64,000 nt of DNA from Artocarpus heterophyllus (lineage: Eukaryota; Streptophyta; Magnoliopsida; Rosales; Moraceae): contig CM046351.1 in NCBI GenBank assembly GCA_025403435.1, forward strand, positions 28,141,421 to 28,205,420. Reading direction: 5' to 3'. Shown here in pieces: positions 24,526 through 36,669 of the stretch. How positions within the stretch are numbered: the stretch's first letter is position 1; each line of letters starts with the position of its first letter. Below the pieces are notes generated by a model, which saw only the letters and a list, made by a program, of their open reading frames with translations, ran no database searches and was not told the origin of the DNA. The position numbers were made by a program, and so were the translations under genes.

Positions 24526-26527
24526 TGTTGGAAACAAAGTGTGCAGCGAAATTTTAAAAAATTTCATCAGAGTATTTTTCAAAACACAAGTTTGACATGT
24601 TATATGTATAAATTAGCAAGATTTTACTAACATTTGTGTGCCGAAGAACCTCCGTTATCTGTGTAGAGAAGTAACGTTTTAGAAGAATCTCAACCAACTG
24701 GTCTTCTTTGCTATTCTCTATCCACAACCGGAGTGAGTGTGGGCTCACAGGTATAGCTCTTCCACCGATTACTCTCCTTCCAACCAATAGAGAGAACCCA
24801 AAGCTAGTGTTCGTGATTTGTGAACAAAAGCTCTCAGATGCTCACTAGAAGAGTATCACTCTTAATCTCTCAAATTGATCTAACCAAATCATAAGACTTA
24901 CTCCCTTTTATAGCTATTGGTCCTGGGGTCAGTCCGTATCAGATTAGGTCTCAAAAACTCAAAACATAATCAAGTTTGGATCAATATCTGATAAGATCCG
25001 CGTGAAAACGCGTAATCTTATCTCTCACTGATCGGTAGGCCAAACAGGCCCCATCGGCAGGCCGAACACGTCATTCGGTAGGCCGAACTCCCGAGAAAAA
25101 ATCTCCTCGAATATCTTATTTTCCACCTGAGATTCTAAAGGATAAAGTCTCAGTTTTGATTCAAATATCCCAATAGAGAAGTTATCTGATCAAAACAAAC
25201 TTTATCAAGATAATCTCTAAGAAAATAAATCAATTCACAATAATTCTACAAGTTTATCTTGTTCTAATTTGTCCAAAATTAAAACAACCGATAAACAGAC
25301 AAGAATTATCTGATCGCAATAATTCAACAAATTTATCTTGAACTAATTTCTTACAAAATTAATTCAACCAATAAACAGACATGAATCATTTGATTCTTAC
25401 AAAATTTAAACCAATCTGATAAATCCGACATAAGTCACCAATTATTGAAAAGGCACGCCGTGTCGTTACAGGATTTTGTGAGCTAGCAAAGGGAACCAAA
25501 ATGGACCTATAAAGTTCAAGCTCATGATAATTATGAAACCCAATATCCCAGGTATACATTTCACAATTATCAACTCCAACGCTACTCCACTAAAAGCTTG
25601 GAGCTGCACTCTCGAACTTTATAGAATTACGAAGCTCGTATAGCTAAGTCTCCATGACATATCATAGTGTATCATATCCCCATATGATCATCCATAATCG
25701 GCTTAAGGACAAGTTCTGTCTTACCTTTCTGATTATTTTTATTTTACGTTCCATTGTCTCACTATTAGAAAACTTACCATCCAAATATAGTATGCCATTT
25801 GGTTATACCTATGTATCCAAATGGTTGAGTGCTCCAGTTTTCCAATTACAAGACAACGCATATAAGAGGATATCATTACTCATAAAGAGGAGCTATGGAT
25901 TCCATATCTATAAATAACAAGTCTACGCTATCAAGAGTCATGCCTCAAACGTACCGGCATGCATACCACTATTGAGATGTGGGTGTCACCCTTTGGCACA
26001 TCAAAAGACACAAGTCGAGACAACAGACCCACTATTCATCTCAAGATTAAGATACAATACAAATGACTGTCTAAAGTGAATCGATTTGTCAAGACAGAAT
26101 TATTAATCCAAATCAATTCACTTTATGTCCCGATCCAACACATCGTCACCTATGACAACGTGCCAATGTTTCTATTCACGGAGTCCAACTCCGATGGTCA
26201 AGACAAACCATCTCCTTAAAGGGATATAGACAACATAACAATCTTTACATGAATAAAGCACCCAACTTTATTTCCTCGATTGCGGATCATATGTTTTACA
26301 CCGTCACCTTAAGAATCGTGTCTTCCGCATAATTAGTCCATCATATGCCCAATTCTTAAGGTTTAGACTGACAGTCTCAGACTACTGTTTGCTTATCATA
26401 CATTCAACAAATATGAACTTAAAGAGGACAACATTTGGTATATATATAAATGAATAAATTCTTTATTGATAAAAATGTCTCTAAAAACGTATTACATTTT
26501 TTCTCCATAGGGCATACATGTCTAACA
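24526..26527 (-). repeat. Copia 5' LTR (element on minus)
   Basis: A 2002-bp partner of 19126-21136 with the same ends (tgttggaaac; catacatgtctaaca). Differences from its partner include a short deletion near 24835 and clustered changes around 24630-24700. A third, partial copy of the same LTR starts at 63426 in the opposite orientation. Confidence 0.92.
25032..25086 (+). repeat. Palindrome cluster D in the copia 5' LTR
   Basis: Partner of cluster C: 25032-25043 (tcggtaggccaa), 25054-25065 (exact TCGGCAGGCCGA) and 25075-25086 (tcggtaggccga). The changes are all C-to-T or G-to-A, as expected from deamination of methylated cytosines. Confidence 0.85.
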
Positions 26528-27749
26528 CACTAAGCCCAGATCTAGATCATACTTTCGTTTTGGTGTGCTCAGTTTCTCACCTAGATGTGTTTCAACACTT
26601 GGTTGGCACTACCCCAACGTGAATCAAAGCATGACACATGGCACTTGCTTTATGAGTCCTTTTTTGGCTCTGTTCTTTCTCCACCTCGGCATGAATAAAA
26701 GGGGTTTAGCCACCATTTTTTGAGGAGGAAACAACTGCAGTACTTTGAGGGAGGAGAGTTCCATTTTCTTGGAGCTGATTTCCAATAGAGAAAAATGAAG
26801 AGAAAAAAGAAAAAAAAATAACTATTTAGTTCAAGTTTTATTCTTAGTTTTAGATTTAGTTTATTTTATTTTTCTTTTAAAAACACCATTGAAGGCATTT
26901 TGGAGCTACAAAAAGAGGATGAAAAAGATTGGGGAAGAAGAAGCAACTTGGACTTATTGTTTATTTCTTTCCTATTTTTTATTTTTCTTATTTTTGTATA
27001 TTTTTAAAGATGCTTTATTATTGGTGTTGCTTAATTTTATTTTTGATTATGGTTTGATTTTTGTTGTCTAAAGGTTTTCAATTTAGCCTGTTTATGTTGC
27101 TTTGATTTTTCATTTATTCAAATTAATTATGATTGCCTAATTTATGTTGGATAATTGTTCTATGTGCTATTAATGCTTCTAATTGAGTGATCACCAATTA
27201 GTTGATTAGGAAACTATAAATTGCTACCGGGAGGTTGATTTACTCACTAAGACAATTATAGAGTAGCAGGATAAGAATATACCCGCTATGATTATGTAGC
27301 CATTAGTAAAATCTTAGATCCTAATGAATTCTAATTAATTAGTAGGCATAGGAATATAGTTTACTGATTAATATAGTATCTTTCCAAATGACCACCAGGA
27401 GGGGCTTTGAGAGAGTTTAAGTGATTTTGGCTTTTATTCAATTAGACAACACAATTAGGATGATTAATAGATGCTTTGTGACATGATTAGGTGAAATTGG
27501 ATGCCTAGAGCGTTTCCTTCTATTTTATTCGTTTCATTAGTTTCATATAGTTTATTTAAATTTGTTAATTTAGTTTTAGTTTTAGTTTTAGTTTTTATTT
27601 TTATTTTTAATTGATTATTCAAATAGTCTTATAGTTAAGATAATTTTGGTAATTAATCAAAATTAAACACAATCTCCGTAGGAACAATATCGGTACTCAT
27701 GGTATACTTATTACTTGTATGATTTTGTGCACTTGCGATTCCAACCTAA
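26528..27749 (+). repeat. Main part of the gypsy 5' LTR
   Basis: Continues the LTR cut at 19125. It aligns with 31050-32900 without the hAT element: shared landmarks include 'tggtgtgctcagtttctcac', 'gaggaggaaacaactgcag' and the final 'tgtgcacttgcgattccaacc'. An ORF at 26889-27071 is repeat-derived, not a gene. Confidence 0.7.
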
Positions 27750-27757
27750 AAAGTTTT

Positions 27758-27776
27758 TGACGCTATTGCTAGGGAT
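27758..27776 (+). other. Primer-binding-like site of the gypsy element
   Basis: tgacgctattgctagggat just inside the 5' LTR is a decayed form of the sequence TGGCGCCGTTGCCGGGGAT that follows the 5' LTR in Athila-type plant elements. Differences are mostly C-to-T or G-to-A. Confidence 0.65.
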
Positions 27777-27899
27777 TATTTGGTTTAGTTTTGGTTAATA
27801 TCAATACTAATTAGCTTTATTAATTTGAATTTTATTTTCTTCATTTGTTTTGTTTTGTTTTGATTTTGATTTTATTTCTAGTCTTGTTGTTTTTTGTTG

Positions 27900-28340
27900 G
27901 GAAAAAAAAGATGAATACATTGTAGATGAATCTTACTGTCTTCATATTTGCCCAACATAACATGGAACCATTCTACATGGCTTGGAAGCAATTCAAAGAT
28001 TTGCTAGGAAGGTTTCCCAAACATAAATTCTCAAAGTGATATCTTCTCAAAATATTCTATTATGGATTGGGTGATGAAACTAGAAATTGGGTGGATCATG
28101 TGGTCATTGTCGATGGCTGTTCTTTCTTTTCAAGAACCAATCATGTCGTCTACTACTTCTTTGAGGATATGGCACCCTTTGATTAGCATTGCCAAAATGC
28201 TTCATGAAGTAGCCATCCAAACAAGATGAGCCAATCCTTATACCACCAAAAAGAAGAGAAGACGCCTTTAGAAGTTGCTTTAGACTGATTCAAGGCCACT
28301 ATCGAAGGAATCTTCAAATCACCAACTCTAGATGATATCT
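27900..28340 (+). pseudogene. Gypsy gag remnant
   Basis: A reading of 27960-28110 gives EPFYMAWKQFKDLLGRFP, a broken lysine/histidine patch, then FYYGLGDETRNWVD. This matches the pattern of plant Retrotrans_gag domains (E..YEAWERFKDLL...FY.GL...TR). Stops and shifts interrupt it on both sides, so no protein can be made. Confidence 0.6.
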
Positions 28341-30728
28341 TGCTGAGCAAATGAGCGTCTTAGGAGCATGATTTTAGAAGGCCATCTAGAGAAGGAATTG
28401 GAAATATCCAATCCTTATAGTGACTAGTAATTGATGGAGGATTTGGCACAGTTTGATGATGATTGTTATTCGGATTATTCAAACGACCAAGGTCGAGAGA
28501 GTAATTCGAATTGTGTAGAGTCTTTTTAGGAAGTTAAGTCTTTAGAGGAACTAATTCCTTGGAATGAAGAACAAGAATTCGTTGAAGATGTTTTCGCTCA
28601 AACATTCATTAAGTTGGAATCCTGCTCGATCACCGATCTACGTTTACTGAATGAAATGATGTCTTTGCATTATCATGAGTTCTATGAAGATCAAATCACA
28701 AGCATAGTAATGGATTGTCAATTAGAGAGTGTAGAACACTTAGAAGGAACATTACAGAAATTCTTAAAAGAGGAGGAAGTAAAAGAGTTGTTGAAGGATG
28801 TAAATGATCCTGAGACTATTGATTTAAGCCCATCAATGGCACTAATGCATACACCACCAGCGAACCCATTTTGGCCATCGTCACCACCATTACTATATTA
28901 CACTCTTTTAAAGCTCGAGCTAAAAGTAAAGTTCTCTAATTAAGCCTTCCATTTTTCAAAGCCTTTTCTTGTTGGTGCCACGTGTCGAGAAGTCCAACAT
29001 TTTGCCAAGCTTGAAGACATCACAAGGAAAGACCAATATGTGGTATTGTATGACACCTTTTATGAGTGGAAGCTACTCTTTGACAAGCACTTCTTCAAAA
29101 GTCAGGCCAATGACATAAAATCAAGTGCTTTTTGGGAGGCAATCCAAGTTCTGTAAACATTCTTTTTGCTTTAAATTTTGAATTTTGTTTTCAAGTTTTG
29201 GAAACATTTTATTCTCTTTTTGTCTTTTTTCTTTTGTAGGTAAAAACAGTAGAACCAATGGGAGTTAGAGACGTGAGAGGTGCCTTAAGGACTTCAAGAA
29301 CATCAAGTTGCCATGCCTAAGCATTAACGAGCATCAACGAGGAGAGTTTTCTTAAACTTTCCCTATTTTTTTGCTTTCTTACATGTTGAGGATTTTGTGC
29401 ATATTGAGTTTGGGGGAAAATTATACTTTTTGTTTTTTGCTTTTGCTTTTAAAAAAAATTGAATTGAAAATTTTAAAAGTTTTGAATAATAAGAGATTTT
29501 TTTTTGTGCTTTCTTTGGTGATTTTTCTCATACCAATGATGAGAACTATAGTTAAAAATAGTGCATTACTTGCGAAAAATTGTGGATATTGTCTAGTTTT
29601 GTATTTAGTTCTTCAGTTGATTTTACTTTGATTAAGATTAGCCACATTTGAGCACTATGCCTTGATCTTTGAGTTTTGTGTATTTTAAGATAATTTTTAT
29701 GTGATTATGAAATTGTCAAGATCTCCCAAATCCTAGAATTTGTTTCATTTTCTCTTAAGGTGAAATCTTATACCTCATTTCATTAAGGAAACAACTTAGG
29801 CCATCTTTGGACCGTTTGAGCCATTTCGAGCCTATCTAGACATAATCTTGCCCCTAGTATACCCCTTTGGGCCTTAATGTATCCTTCTTTATTAGCCATA
29901 TTTTTTGTCGAGCCATTTGAATAATTTCCATTCCTTTACTTATTCAAGCATGTTGATCTATCTAGAAATTAATTTTGAGCTATGCTAAGTTATGGGAGGA
30001 AGGGTGGATTTTTTTTATATCATTATGTTTTTGAAAAAAAAAAAAGAAGAAGAAGAAAGGAAAAGGTGCGACACCCTTTGTTCATACAAAGAAAGAAAGA
30101 AATAAGTATGGAGGTGTAGTGGCAAAAAAAAAATATAAAAACAAAAGAAAGGAAAATAAAAGAAAATAAAGTGGTTGACAAAAGAAAGTTGAATTAAAGT
30201 TTCAGGGTGTTGCTTAGAAGTATGGATTTGAGATCTACGAAGGTCCTAGATTGATTTATGTGCTTAGGATATTTTGCGCCACAAATTTTCCTCATCCTAC
30301 CCTTTACCTAAGCTAATTATTATAAGCTTATTAAAGTCCTAAGGATCTTTAGTATGGTTTTGGTCTACATTAGTGGAGAGAGACATGAAAAGCAAACCTA
30401 TGGGACTTGTTTGTGTTTTTGAGATTGTTTCTAATTTCTTACTTACATAAACTTGTCCAAATTACATGCAACAAAGAGTGAAAAGATTATACACACTTTG
30501 GAGAATCCAATTGGATTGGCACACTCTAGGATTAATCATAAAACTTGCTCAAATTTTTGCATTTTTACTAAGTTATGTACTTTAGTCAATCTTTGAAGAA
30601 ATTTGGATGAATCACTATCTTAACACAATTTACCTGTTATTTATAATCATTATTATTATTTTTTATTTTTGTTTTTGTTTCTTTTCTTGTTTCTGCTCGA
30701 GGACTAGCAAAATTTAAGTTTGGAGATG
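28341..30728 (+). other. Rest of the gypsy interior, pol deleted
   Basis: A 109-codon acidic frame at 28614-28943 is recognisable only as retroelement debris. Near 29115 'gcttttttgggaggcaatcc' resembles the common end of pol in Athila-like elements. I see no protease, reverse transcriptase or integrase motif. The stretch 29160-30728 is AT-rich untranslated region leading to a purine-rich string (tttggagatg) next to the 3' LTR. Confidence 0.5.
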
Positions 30729-32905
30729 TGATAACTCCATAAAAAAAGAGTTAATTTACCAATTCTTGTGCAATTAAATTATGTAAATTATTGAGATTCT
30801 GATTAGTTTTAGTTTAATTTTGTGTATTTTTATTTTATTTTAATTTCATTTCAATTTATTTTGTTTTAGTGTAATTTTATCTTTTTTTATTGATTTTGAT
30901 ATTAAATTTATTTTGCATTTATTTAGTTTCCCTTCAAACTATACATTTATTTTAACTTATTTGTATATGTTAAATAGGTGATATGGGCTAAAATTTCATT
31001 TTGGAGAAAATTAGGGTAAAAATTTCAAATTTCAAATTATTTCCAACATAAGACCACTAAGCCTAGATCTAGATTGCATGCGACTAGGGGTGGCAAAATA
31101 GGTTGGCAGGTCGGGTTAGTGTTGGGTTGGAGTTAATTTTTACAAAAATTAGGTCGACACTAACCCGACTCGTGACACAAACAGGTTGAGAATTCTCAAC
31201 CCTAACACGACCCGTTTTGATATGGGTTGACGCGAACACGGCCCATGTCAACTTGTTCCTTATGCACAATGTCAAAAAATAATGACCCGCGACCCAATTT
31301 TGACATGTAACCCAATTGTGACCCGCAACCTGCCTATGACTCGCCTACATTAATATATATAATATTAAAAAAACATAAAATTAGAGGAGTTTCTTACCAC
31401 TTCAACAAGAAGATGAGTGATAATAGAGATATGGTTTGATCTTTTAAGGGCTTATATTATGTATGAAATAATATTAATTTTTTTAAAGTTAATTAATTAA
31501 ATACGGGTCAAAAACGAGTCATTTTAGTGTTAGATGAGTTGACCCGAACACGGTCCGTTTTTTGACGGGTCAATTTTGAGTCGACACTAAAATGACCCAT
31601 GGTCAAATTTTTTGAACTAACCCGAAAAAAACGTGTTAGATTCGTGTCGTGTCGTCGTGTCGCAACCCGTATTGCCAGCCCTACATGCGACATTCTGTGC
31701 TTCTGTTTTGGTGCGCTCAATTTCTCACCCAGCCATGTTTCAACACTTGCTTGGCACTTCCCCACCGCGAATTAAAGCACAACACATAGCGCTTGCTTTA
31801 GGAGCCCTTTTTGGGCTTTGTTCTTTCTCCACCTAGGCGTAAATAAAAGGGGATTTAGCTACTATTTTTTGAGGAGGAAATAACTACAGCATCCAAAGGG
31901 AGGAGAGTTCCATTTTCTTGGAGCTAATTTCCAAGAGAGAAAAATGAGGAGAAAAAAGGAAAAAAATATTTAGTTCAAGTTTTATTTTATTATAGTTTTT
32001 ATTTTTAGTTTTAGATTTAGTTTATTTTATTTTTCTTTTGAAAACACCATTGAAAGCATTTTGGAGCTACAAAAAGAGGAAGAAGAAGATTGGAGAAGAA
32101 GAAGCAACTTGGAGTTTTTGGTAATTTCTTTTCCATTTTTTATTTTCCTTATTTTTGTATATTCTTAAAGATGATTGATTATTGGTGTTGCTTAAGTTTA
32201 TTTTTAATTATGATTTGATTTTTGTTGTTCTAGGGATTTCAATTTAGCCTATTTATGTTGCTTTGATTTTTTATTTATTCAAATTAATTATGATTGCCTA
32301 ATTTATGTTGGATAATTATTCTATATGCTATTAATGCTTCTAGTTGAGTGATTGCCAATTAGTCGATTAGGAAGCCATGAATTACTTCTGGGAGGGGGAT
32401 TTATGCGCTAGGCCAATCATAGAGTAACATGATCTTAGTGGGATATGAAAATACCCACTATGATCATGTAGCCATTAGCAAAACCCTAGAGCCCAATGAA
32501 TTCTAATTAATTTAGGAGTATAGTTGTACTAATTAATATAAGATATTTCCAAATGACTATCAGGAGGAGCTTTCAGAGAGTTTAGGTGATTTCAGCTTTT
32601 ATTCAACTAGACAACATAATTAAAGTGATTAATGGATGCTTAGTGACATAATTAGATGACATTAAATCCCTAGAGCATTTTCTTCCATTTTATTCATTTC
32701 ATTAGTTTCATTTAATTTATTAAAGTTTGTTAATTTAGTTTTAGTTTTTATTTTTATTTTTAATCGATTATTCAAATTATCCTAGAGTTAAGACATTTCG
32801 GTAATTAATCAAAATTAAACACAATCTCCATAGGAACAATATCTGTACTCTTAATACACTTTATTACTTGTATGATTCTGTGCACTTGTAGATTCCAACC
32901 GAACA
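30729..32905 (+). repeat. Gypsy 3' LTR, carrying a hAT insertion
   Basis: Starts tgataactcc and ends in gattccaaccgaaca. It keeps about 255 bp at its start that the 5' copy has lost. Without the 599-bp hAT element and one 8-bp target duplication it is about 1570 bp. Confidence 0.65.
31085..31683. mobile_element. Non-autonomous hAT element, 599 bp
   Basis: Terminal inverted repeats taggggtggcaaaata and tattgccagccctA enclose it, and a perfect 8-bp target duplication CATGCGAC lies at 31077-31084 and 31684-31691. Both features are diagnostic for hAT transposons. The inside is full of short repeats on the theme 'gacccg', 'aacccg' and 'gggtcg', common as subterminal repeats in hAT elements. It has no transposase frame. 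The uninterrupted sequence of the site survives in the gypsy 5' LTR near 26545. Confidence 0.92.
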
Positions 32906-33774
32906 AGAGGTATCAGCAATTCTTGAAATTTAAGATAGAAAATAGGAAAAATCTACAATAGGTATCACTTCTAAGGCATATCAATGCTGCCCACTTTTTA
33001 GCCATAGAGATTAAATCAAATGGCTTAGATGATGATAGTGTGTTAAAGACTTTCTTAGTATACATGCAATGGAACAAATGCCTTTAAAGGAAAAAATAAA
33101 AATAATAACAAAAAAAAAATGAACAAGCACTCAAGAGTTCATCCATCATATCCCAAAACCCAGAAGAATAAGGGGTAAGGTAAGCAAGAAGAAGACAAAG
33201 GAAAGAAATTTAAGAGGACAATTGAGAATAAAGACATAAGTGGAGACTAAATTTTCTTTGACAACTCCATGCATTTTTCTCCGCCTTTTCGATCTTCTAT
33301 CTATCATCTTATTTAATCCAAAACCTACATCATGCTATGTCAAACTAACTTCAATTTTTTTTTTTTCATGTAAGAAAAAAATAGTATCATGTCTACTACC
33401 CAGTCCTTCTTCTTCTTTTTTTTTTTTTCCGATTTATTGCTCTTTTTTTTCTCCACCACACTAAGCAAACCTAGATTTATGGTGACTTCAAAGGGTTAAG
33501 ATTTGAAGTTGTTCATAAGTCATATTAGAATCAAGACAAACTCCTAATGATCGATTGTTGATCACGGCCAAGGTTTTTTTTGTATGTAGAAGAAGGAATT
33601 TTCTAAATTTTTTTCTTAATGGCTTTACATCAACAAAAAGATAATAAAATAATACAATTATTAGAAGCTTAGCTTCTAATCTAGAAAAGCCACTTAAAAT
33701 GTGCTCACGGGTGGCATCTACTGTAGTCTTTTCCTGGAAAATATGCCATTAATTTTCTTTCCTCAAAATTTTGC
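32906..33774. other. Intergenic DNA upstream of GCP3
   Basis: No gene seen. The first part after the LTR looks like ordinary AT-rich spacer; poly-T and TTC-rich tracts occur at 33355-33440. Confidence 0.5.
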
Positions 33775-34021
33775 TATAAATTTTTATTTCATTTTTTTTA
33801 AAAGAATTTTTAAACCATTCTTTTAATGTGCTATTTTACTCCTCTCTATTTATTACTCTTTTGAAAAATATTATACGAAACGCGCCCATAAAAAAAAATC
33901 AAAAAAACCCCTCCGGAATACGGTTCCACAAAGTCGTCCCTTCTTCCCCCTTTTCAAAAGCTCTCTCTCTCCTCTCTCCTTCACTCACTCAACTCACTCT
34001 CTCACTCTCAAACTCCCAATA
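33775..34021 (+). promoter_or_regulatory. Probable GCP3 core promoter and CT-rich leader
   Basis: A TATAAA word at 33775-33780 lies about 245 bp before the start codon. A CT-rich run (33959-34015) of ctctctct and ctcactctc repeats directly precedes the ATG, as in many plant 5' leaders (pyrimidine patch). The transcription start is not determined. Confidence 0.4.
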
Positions 34022-36669
34022 ATGGAAGACGAAGATCAGCAGAAAATCGCAGATCTGATCAAAGAGCTTGTCCTCCGCTTACTCTCTCAAAACCCATCCT
34101 CCGATTCTCAACCCTTAAACCCCAAATCCCCTCTTTTCCACAAGCACCTCCGCTACGCCCTCCGCATTCTCTCCGCCCGATTGCGCCCCTCAATCGCCCC
34201 CGACTCGGCCGCCATTGCTGAGTCTATCAAGCGCCGGCTCGCCACCCAAGGTAAGTCCTCTCAAGCCCTCACTTTTTCCGAGCTTTACACCAAGTTCGCC
34301 TCCAAAACCGGTCCTGGTAGCGTCAACAACAAATGGGCAGTTCTCCATTTGCTCGATATTGTATCCGAGGACCGGAAGAACTCTACCACAGCCCTGTTGG
34401 ATTCCACGATCCTGTTGCCCAATTTGGCTCTGAACGACGCCGAATTGGGCGACGGCGATTCGAGGGTTTTGCGCCGTGGAGGAATTCGGGAAAAGGGCTG
34501 GAACAATGGGGTCCTTTTGGTGGCTAAAGACCCTGAGAATACCCGCGATATCGCTTTTAGGGAGTTTGCGAATTTGGTTAAGGAAGAAAATGAGGTTTCT
34601 GAAGAGGTTTTGGTGAGGGATGTGTTGTATGCTTGTCAAGGGATTGACGGGAATTATGTGAAATTTGATGCTAGTTCTGATGGGTATGTCTTGTCAGATT
34701 CTATTAAGGTTCCGAGAGCTACACGGATTATGGTTCGAAAGCTTTGCGAATTGGGTTGGCTGTTTAGGAAGGTTAAAGGGTATATTTCGGAGAGTATGGA
34801 CCGGTTTCCTGCTGAGGATGTTGGAACCGTCGGGCAGGCCTTTTGTGCTGCGTTGCAAGACGAGCTCTCGGATTACTATAAGTTATTGGCGGTGCTCGAG
34901 GCGCAGTCGATGAATCGAATTCCTTTGGTATCGGATTCGGTGAGTTCAGGGAATTATCTGTCTTTAAGGAGGTTGTCTGTTTGGTTTGCTGAGCCGATGG
35001 TGAAGATGAGGTTAATGGCCATTTTAGTGGATAAGTGTAAGGTTCTGAAGGGTGGGGCAATGGCTGGGGCTATTCATTTGCACGCGCAGCATGGTGATCC
35101 AATGGTGCAGGAGTTCATGAGGCGTTTGCTAAGGCGGGTGTGCTCTCCGCTCTTCGAAATGGTGAGGAGTTGGGTTTTGGAAGGGGAATTGGAAGACATT
35201 TTCGCTGAGTTTTTCGTTGTCGGACAGCCGGTGAAAGCCGAGTCTCTTTGGAGGGAAGGTTACATGCTTCATCCTGGAATGCTTCCTTGCTTTATCTCAC
35301 AATCTCTTGCACAACGCATTTTAAGGACTGGCAAGTCGATAAATTTCCTGCGTGTCTGTTGTGATGATCGTGGCTGGGCTGATGCTGCCACAGAAGCTGC
35401 CGCTGCTGCTGGGACCTCGACGAGTAGAGGGGGTCTTGGATATGGCAAAACAGACGCTCTTGAATCTTTGGTTGATGAAGCAGCAAAGAGAATTGATAAG
35501 CATTTGTTGGATGTTATGTACAATCGTTACAAGTTCAAAGAACATTGCCTTGCTATAAAGCGGTACTTGCTGCTTGGACAAGGAGATTTTGTTCAGTACC
35601 TGATGGATATCATTGGGCCTCAACTTTCTGAGCCTGCTAACACAATAAGCTCTTTCCAGCTAGCGGGGTTGCTGGAGACTGCAATCCGAGCATCCAATGC
35701 TCAGTATGATGACCCTGACATATTGGATAGATTGCGGGTAAAGATGATGCCGCATGGAACTGGGGATAGGGGATGGGACGTGTTCTCGTTAGAGTATGAT
35801 GCAAGAGTTCCTTTAGATACTGTGTTTACGGAGTCTGTCATGGCAAAATATTTGAGAATTTTTAATTTCTTGTGGAAGCTCCGACGTGTAGAGCATGCTC
35901 TTATTGGTGCTTGGAAGACTATGAAGCCGAATTGTATCACTTCGAATTCCTTCACCAAGCTACAGCAGGCGGTTAAGTTGCAGTTGCTTTCAACTTTGAG
36001 GCGATGTCAAGTACTTTGGGATGAGATGAACCATTTTGTCACAAACTTGCAATATTATATCATGTTTGAGGTGTTAGAGGTCTCGTGGTCGAATTTGTCA
36101 AATGAAATGGAGGTAGCCAAGGATCTTGATGATCTGCTTGCTGCTCATGAGAAGTACCTCAATTCAATCGTGGAAAAATCTCTTCTCGGAGAACGTTCAC
36201 AATCACTTTACAAGTCTCTCTTTGTCTTGTTTGATCTTATATTGCGATTCCGAAGTCATGCTGATAGGTTATATGAAGGGATTCATGAGTTGCAAGCAAG
36301 GTAATTTATCTATCTTTGCTAATATTGTTAATGTTTTATGGTGACTTTCATTATATGTATTTGTTTGATTGATGAAGTACTTGTTGCAGCAGGTTGGAAT
36401 CCTCTTTACCCTCTCAAGACAAGAGCAAGTCACGGAAGCAAACAGAGCCTGGATCCTGGATTAGTGAAGGCAGGAAGGCCCTCACTCAACGCGCCAACGA
36501 ATTTCTTCGGAACATGGGGCAAGATCTGGACACGATATCGAAAGAATATTCATTGTTGCTCGAGAATTTCATCACTCAATTGCCTGTGCAGCAACATGTT
36601 GATTTGAAATTCCTCTTTTTCCGGCTTGACTTCACCAAGTTCTACAGCCAACAGCATCCCAGTAGCTAG
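34022..36669 (+). CDS. GCP3: Gamma-tubulin complex component 3 (SPC98 homologue)
   Basis: Two exons, 34022-36300 and 36393-36669, join in phase 2 (AG|G, Arg) to encode 851 aa, close to the Arabidopsis protein (about 838). GCP3 is a core subunit of the gamma-tubulin small complex that nucleates microtubules at the nuclear surface and cell cortex. The N-terminus (MEDEDQQKIADLIKELV, then RRLATQGKSS and SKTGPGSVNNKWA) is the conserved plant GCP3 start, supporting this ATG. The GCP N-terminal domain spans about residues 190-510 (AQHGDPMVQEFMRRLLRRV) and the gamma-tubulin-binding C-terminal domain follows (LRIFNFLWKLRRVEHAL; end DLKFLFFRLDFTKFYS). An Ala-rich patch lies near residue 460. The 92-bp intron ends in a CAGCAG double acceptor. 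Exon 1 is GC-richer than the surroundings. No lesion seen. Confidence 0.97.

Larger units (their letters stand above)
19126..26527 (-). mobile_element. Complete-ended Ty1/copia LTR retrotransposon
   Basis: Two directly repeated LTRs (19126-21136 and 24526-26527) bound a 3389-bp interior. The whole is flanked by the 5-bp target duplication CACTA at 19121-19125 and 26528-26532. The interior, read on minus, has a tRNA-iMet primer-binding site, then GAG-pre-integrase, integrase, reverse transcriptase and RNase H in copia order, then a polypurine tract. No gag capsid, zinc knuckle or protease is visible: only about 500 bp separate the PBS from the pre-integrase region. Frames are broken by stops and frameshifts, so the element is non-autonomous. 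LTRs differ by several percent by eye, largely C/T and G/A changes, pointing to an old, methylated insertion. Confidence 0.93.
19044..32905 (+). mobile_element. Degenerate Ty3/gypsy (Athila/Tat-like) element, split by two later insertions
   Basis: Two copies of one LTR lie at 19044-19125 plus 26528-27749 (5') and at 30729-32905 (3'). The internal part, 27750-30728, keeps a primer-binding-like site, a gag remnant and a short motif typical of the end of pol, but almost all pol is gone. The 5' LTR lacks about 250 bp of its start. A copia element sits in the 5' LTR and a hAT element in the 3' LTR. After removing these, the two LTRs can be followed side by side, for example 'ggagagttccattttcttgg' at about 26754 and 31911. 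The strand comes from the gag remnant and PBS. Confidence 0.65.

Noticed and set aside
34190..34639. 149-codon minus-strand frame
   Set aside because: It lies entirely opposite GCP3 exon 1, whose plus-strand protein is clearly conserved.
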